This document shows, piece by piece, positions 63,827 to 64,000 of a stretch of DNA of 64,000 nucleotides. Made by a program: the position numbers and the translations under genes. The DNA is taken from the NCBI GenBank assembly GCA_019359695.1, contig JAHHGV010000004.1:184072-248071 (forward strand), given 5' to 3'. The DNA is from Brasilonema angustatum HA4187-MV1. Its GTDB lineage: Bacteria; Cyanobacteriota; Cyanobacteriia; Cyanobacteriales; Nostocaceae. The notes below the pieces were generated by a model that was not told where the DNA came from, did no database searches, and was given only the letters and a program-made list of their open reading frames with translations. The stretch's first letter is position 1; the number at the start of each line of letters is the position of its first letter.

Positions 63827-64000
63827 CCCCTAGTTTTTGTAATTCAAGCAAATCACAAGCGATGAATTCAATCTATCCCTCTTCTGTCACTTTCCGGAGT
63901 AAGCAAGTAGTAAATAAGTTAAATTATCCAGAAGCATAACAGGGTTTGAAGTGATTCATTGTACTAATTAATTGATTGAATCCCAGCAATAAATTAGAAT

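Larger units (their letters stand above)
63533..64000. other. Right-edge intergenic region
   Basis: Holds a GGACTTACGCAAAA MITE and a CCCTTACA tandem repeat; no gene to the window end. Confidence 0.5.

Overview
The window looks like chromosomal DNA of a filamentous, probably heterocyst-forming cyanobacterium (Nostocales type). This is inferred from dense HIP1 octamers (GCGATCGC), short tandem repeats, many small inverted-repeat elements, and cyanobacterial protein families: SmtB-like ArsR, DUF3598, PSI accumulation factor, Ser/Thr-kinase/histidine-kinase hybrid, type 2 IPP isomerase, PEP-CTERM and a CyRepA1-like fragment. The genus cannot be set from this window.

Layout. 0-8.9 kb: the start of a CyRepA1-like gene cut by the left edge, a class A beta-lactamase-like hydrolase, prs, a membrane Ser/Thr kinase, bioD, an M20 amidohydrolase and a C39/papain-like protein. 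8.9-16.7 kb: an exported ABM-like protein, an MFS transporter, a carbohydrate ABC importer (binding protein plus two permeases, no ATPase), a FAD monooxygenase, and an SmtB-like repressor divergent from two overlapping mini membrane genes. tRNA-Phe(GAA) follows. 17.3-25.9 kb: one signalling operon of a multi-receiver regulator, a roughly 2030-residue kinase hybrid and a CheY-like receiver. 26.4-33.5 kb: an AAA-like protein, fni, a hypothetical gene, a PSI accumulation factor, a group II intron domain V relic, DUF3598 and a pentapeptide-repeat membrane protein.

33.6-37.7 kb is a foreign-looking, partly decayed oxidoreductase cluster. It holds ADH, SDR and cupin remnants, an intact GC-rich SDR, an exported dienelactone-hydrolase-like protein and a divergent AraC regulator. 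37.8-41.6 kb is housekeeping: DUF6887, aat, a conserved small protein, rpsN, nth and rseP. 42-53 kb is rich in exported proteins: a CVNH lectin, two adjacent RTX proteins (a lamin-tail-like one and an endonuclease/exonuclease/phosphatase one sharing nearly the same C-terminus), a PEP-CTERM protein, a MauG/CCP-like dihaem cytochrome and a cell-wall amidase.

54-62 kb is the most interesting part. A protealysin-like M4 peptidase is followed by a divergently oriented keto-acid decarboxylase, a hairpin-rich mobile element and an emfourin-like M4-peptidase inhibitor. Next comes a small helical protein whose last 13 residues match the N-terminus of the next gene, an NB-ARC/TPR (NLR-like) protein. 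This arrangement resembles the Bell-effector/NLR amyloid-signalling pairs reported in multicellular bacteria. The NLR gene carries one in-frame TAG inside its TPR array. The window ends with a cytochrome P450 and further small inverted-repeat elements.
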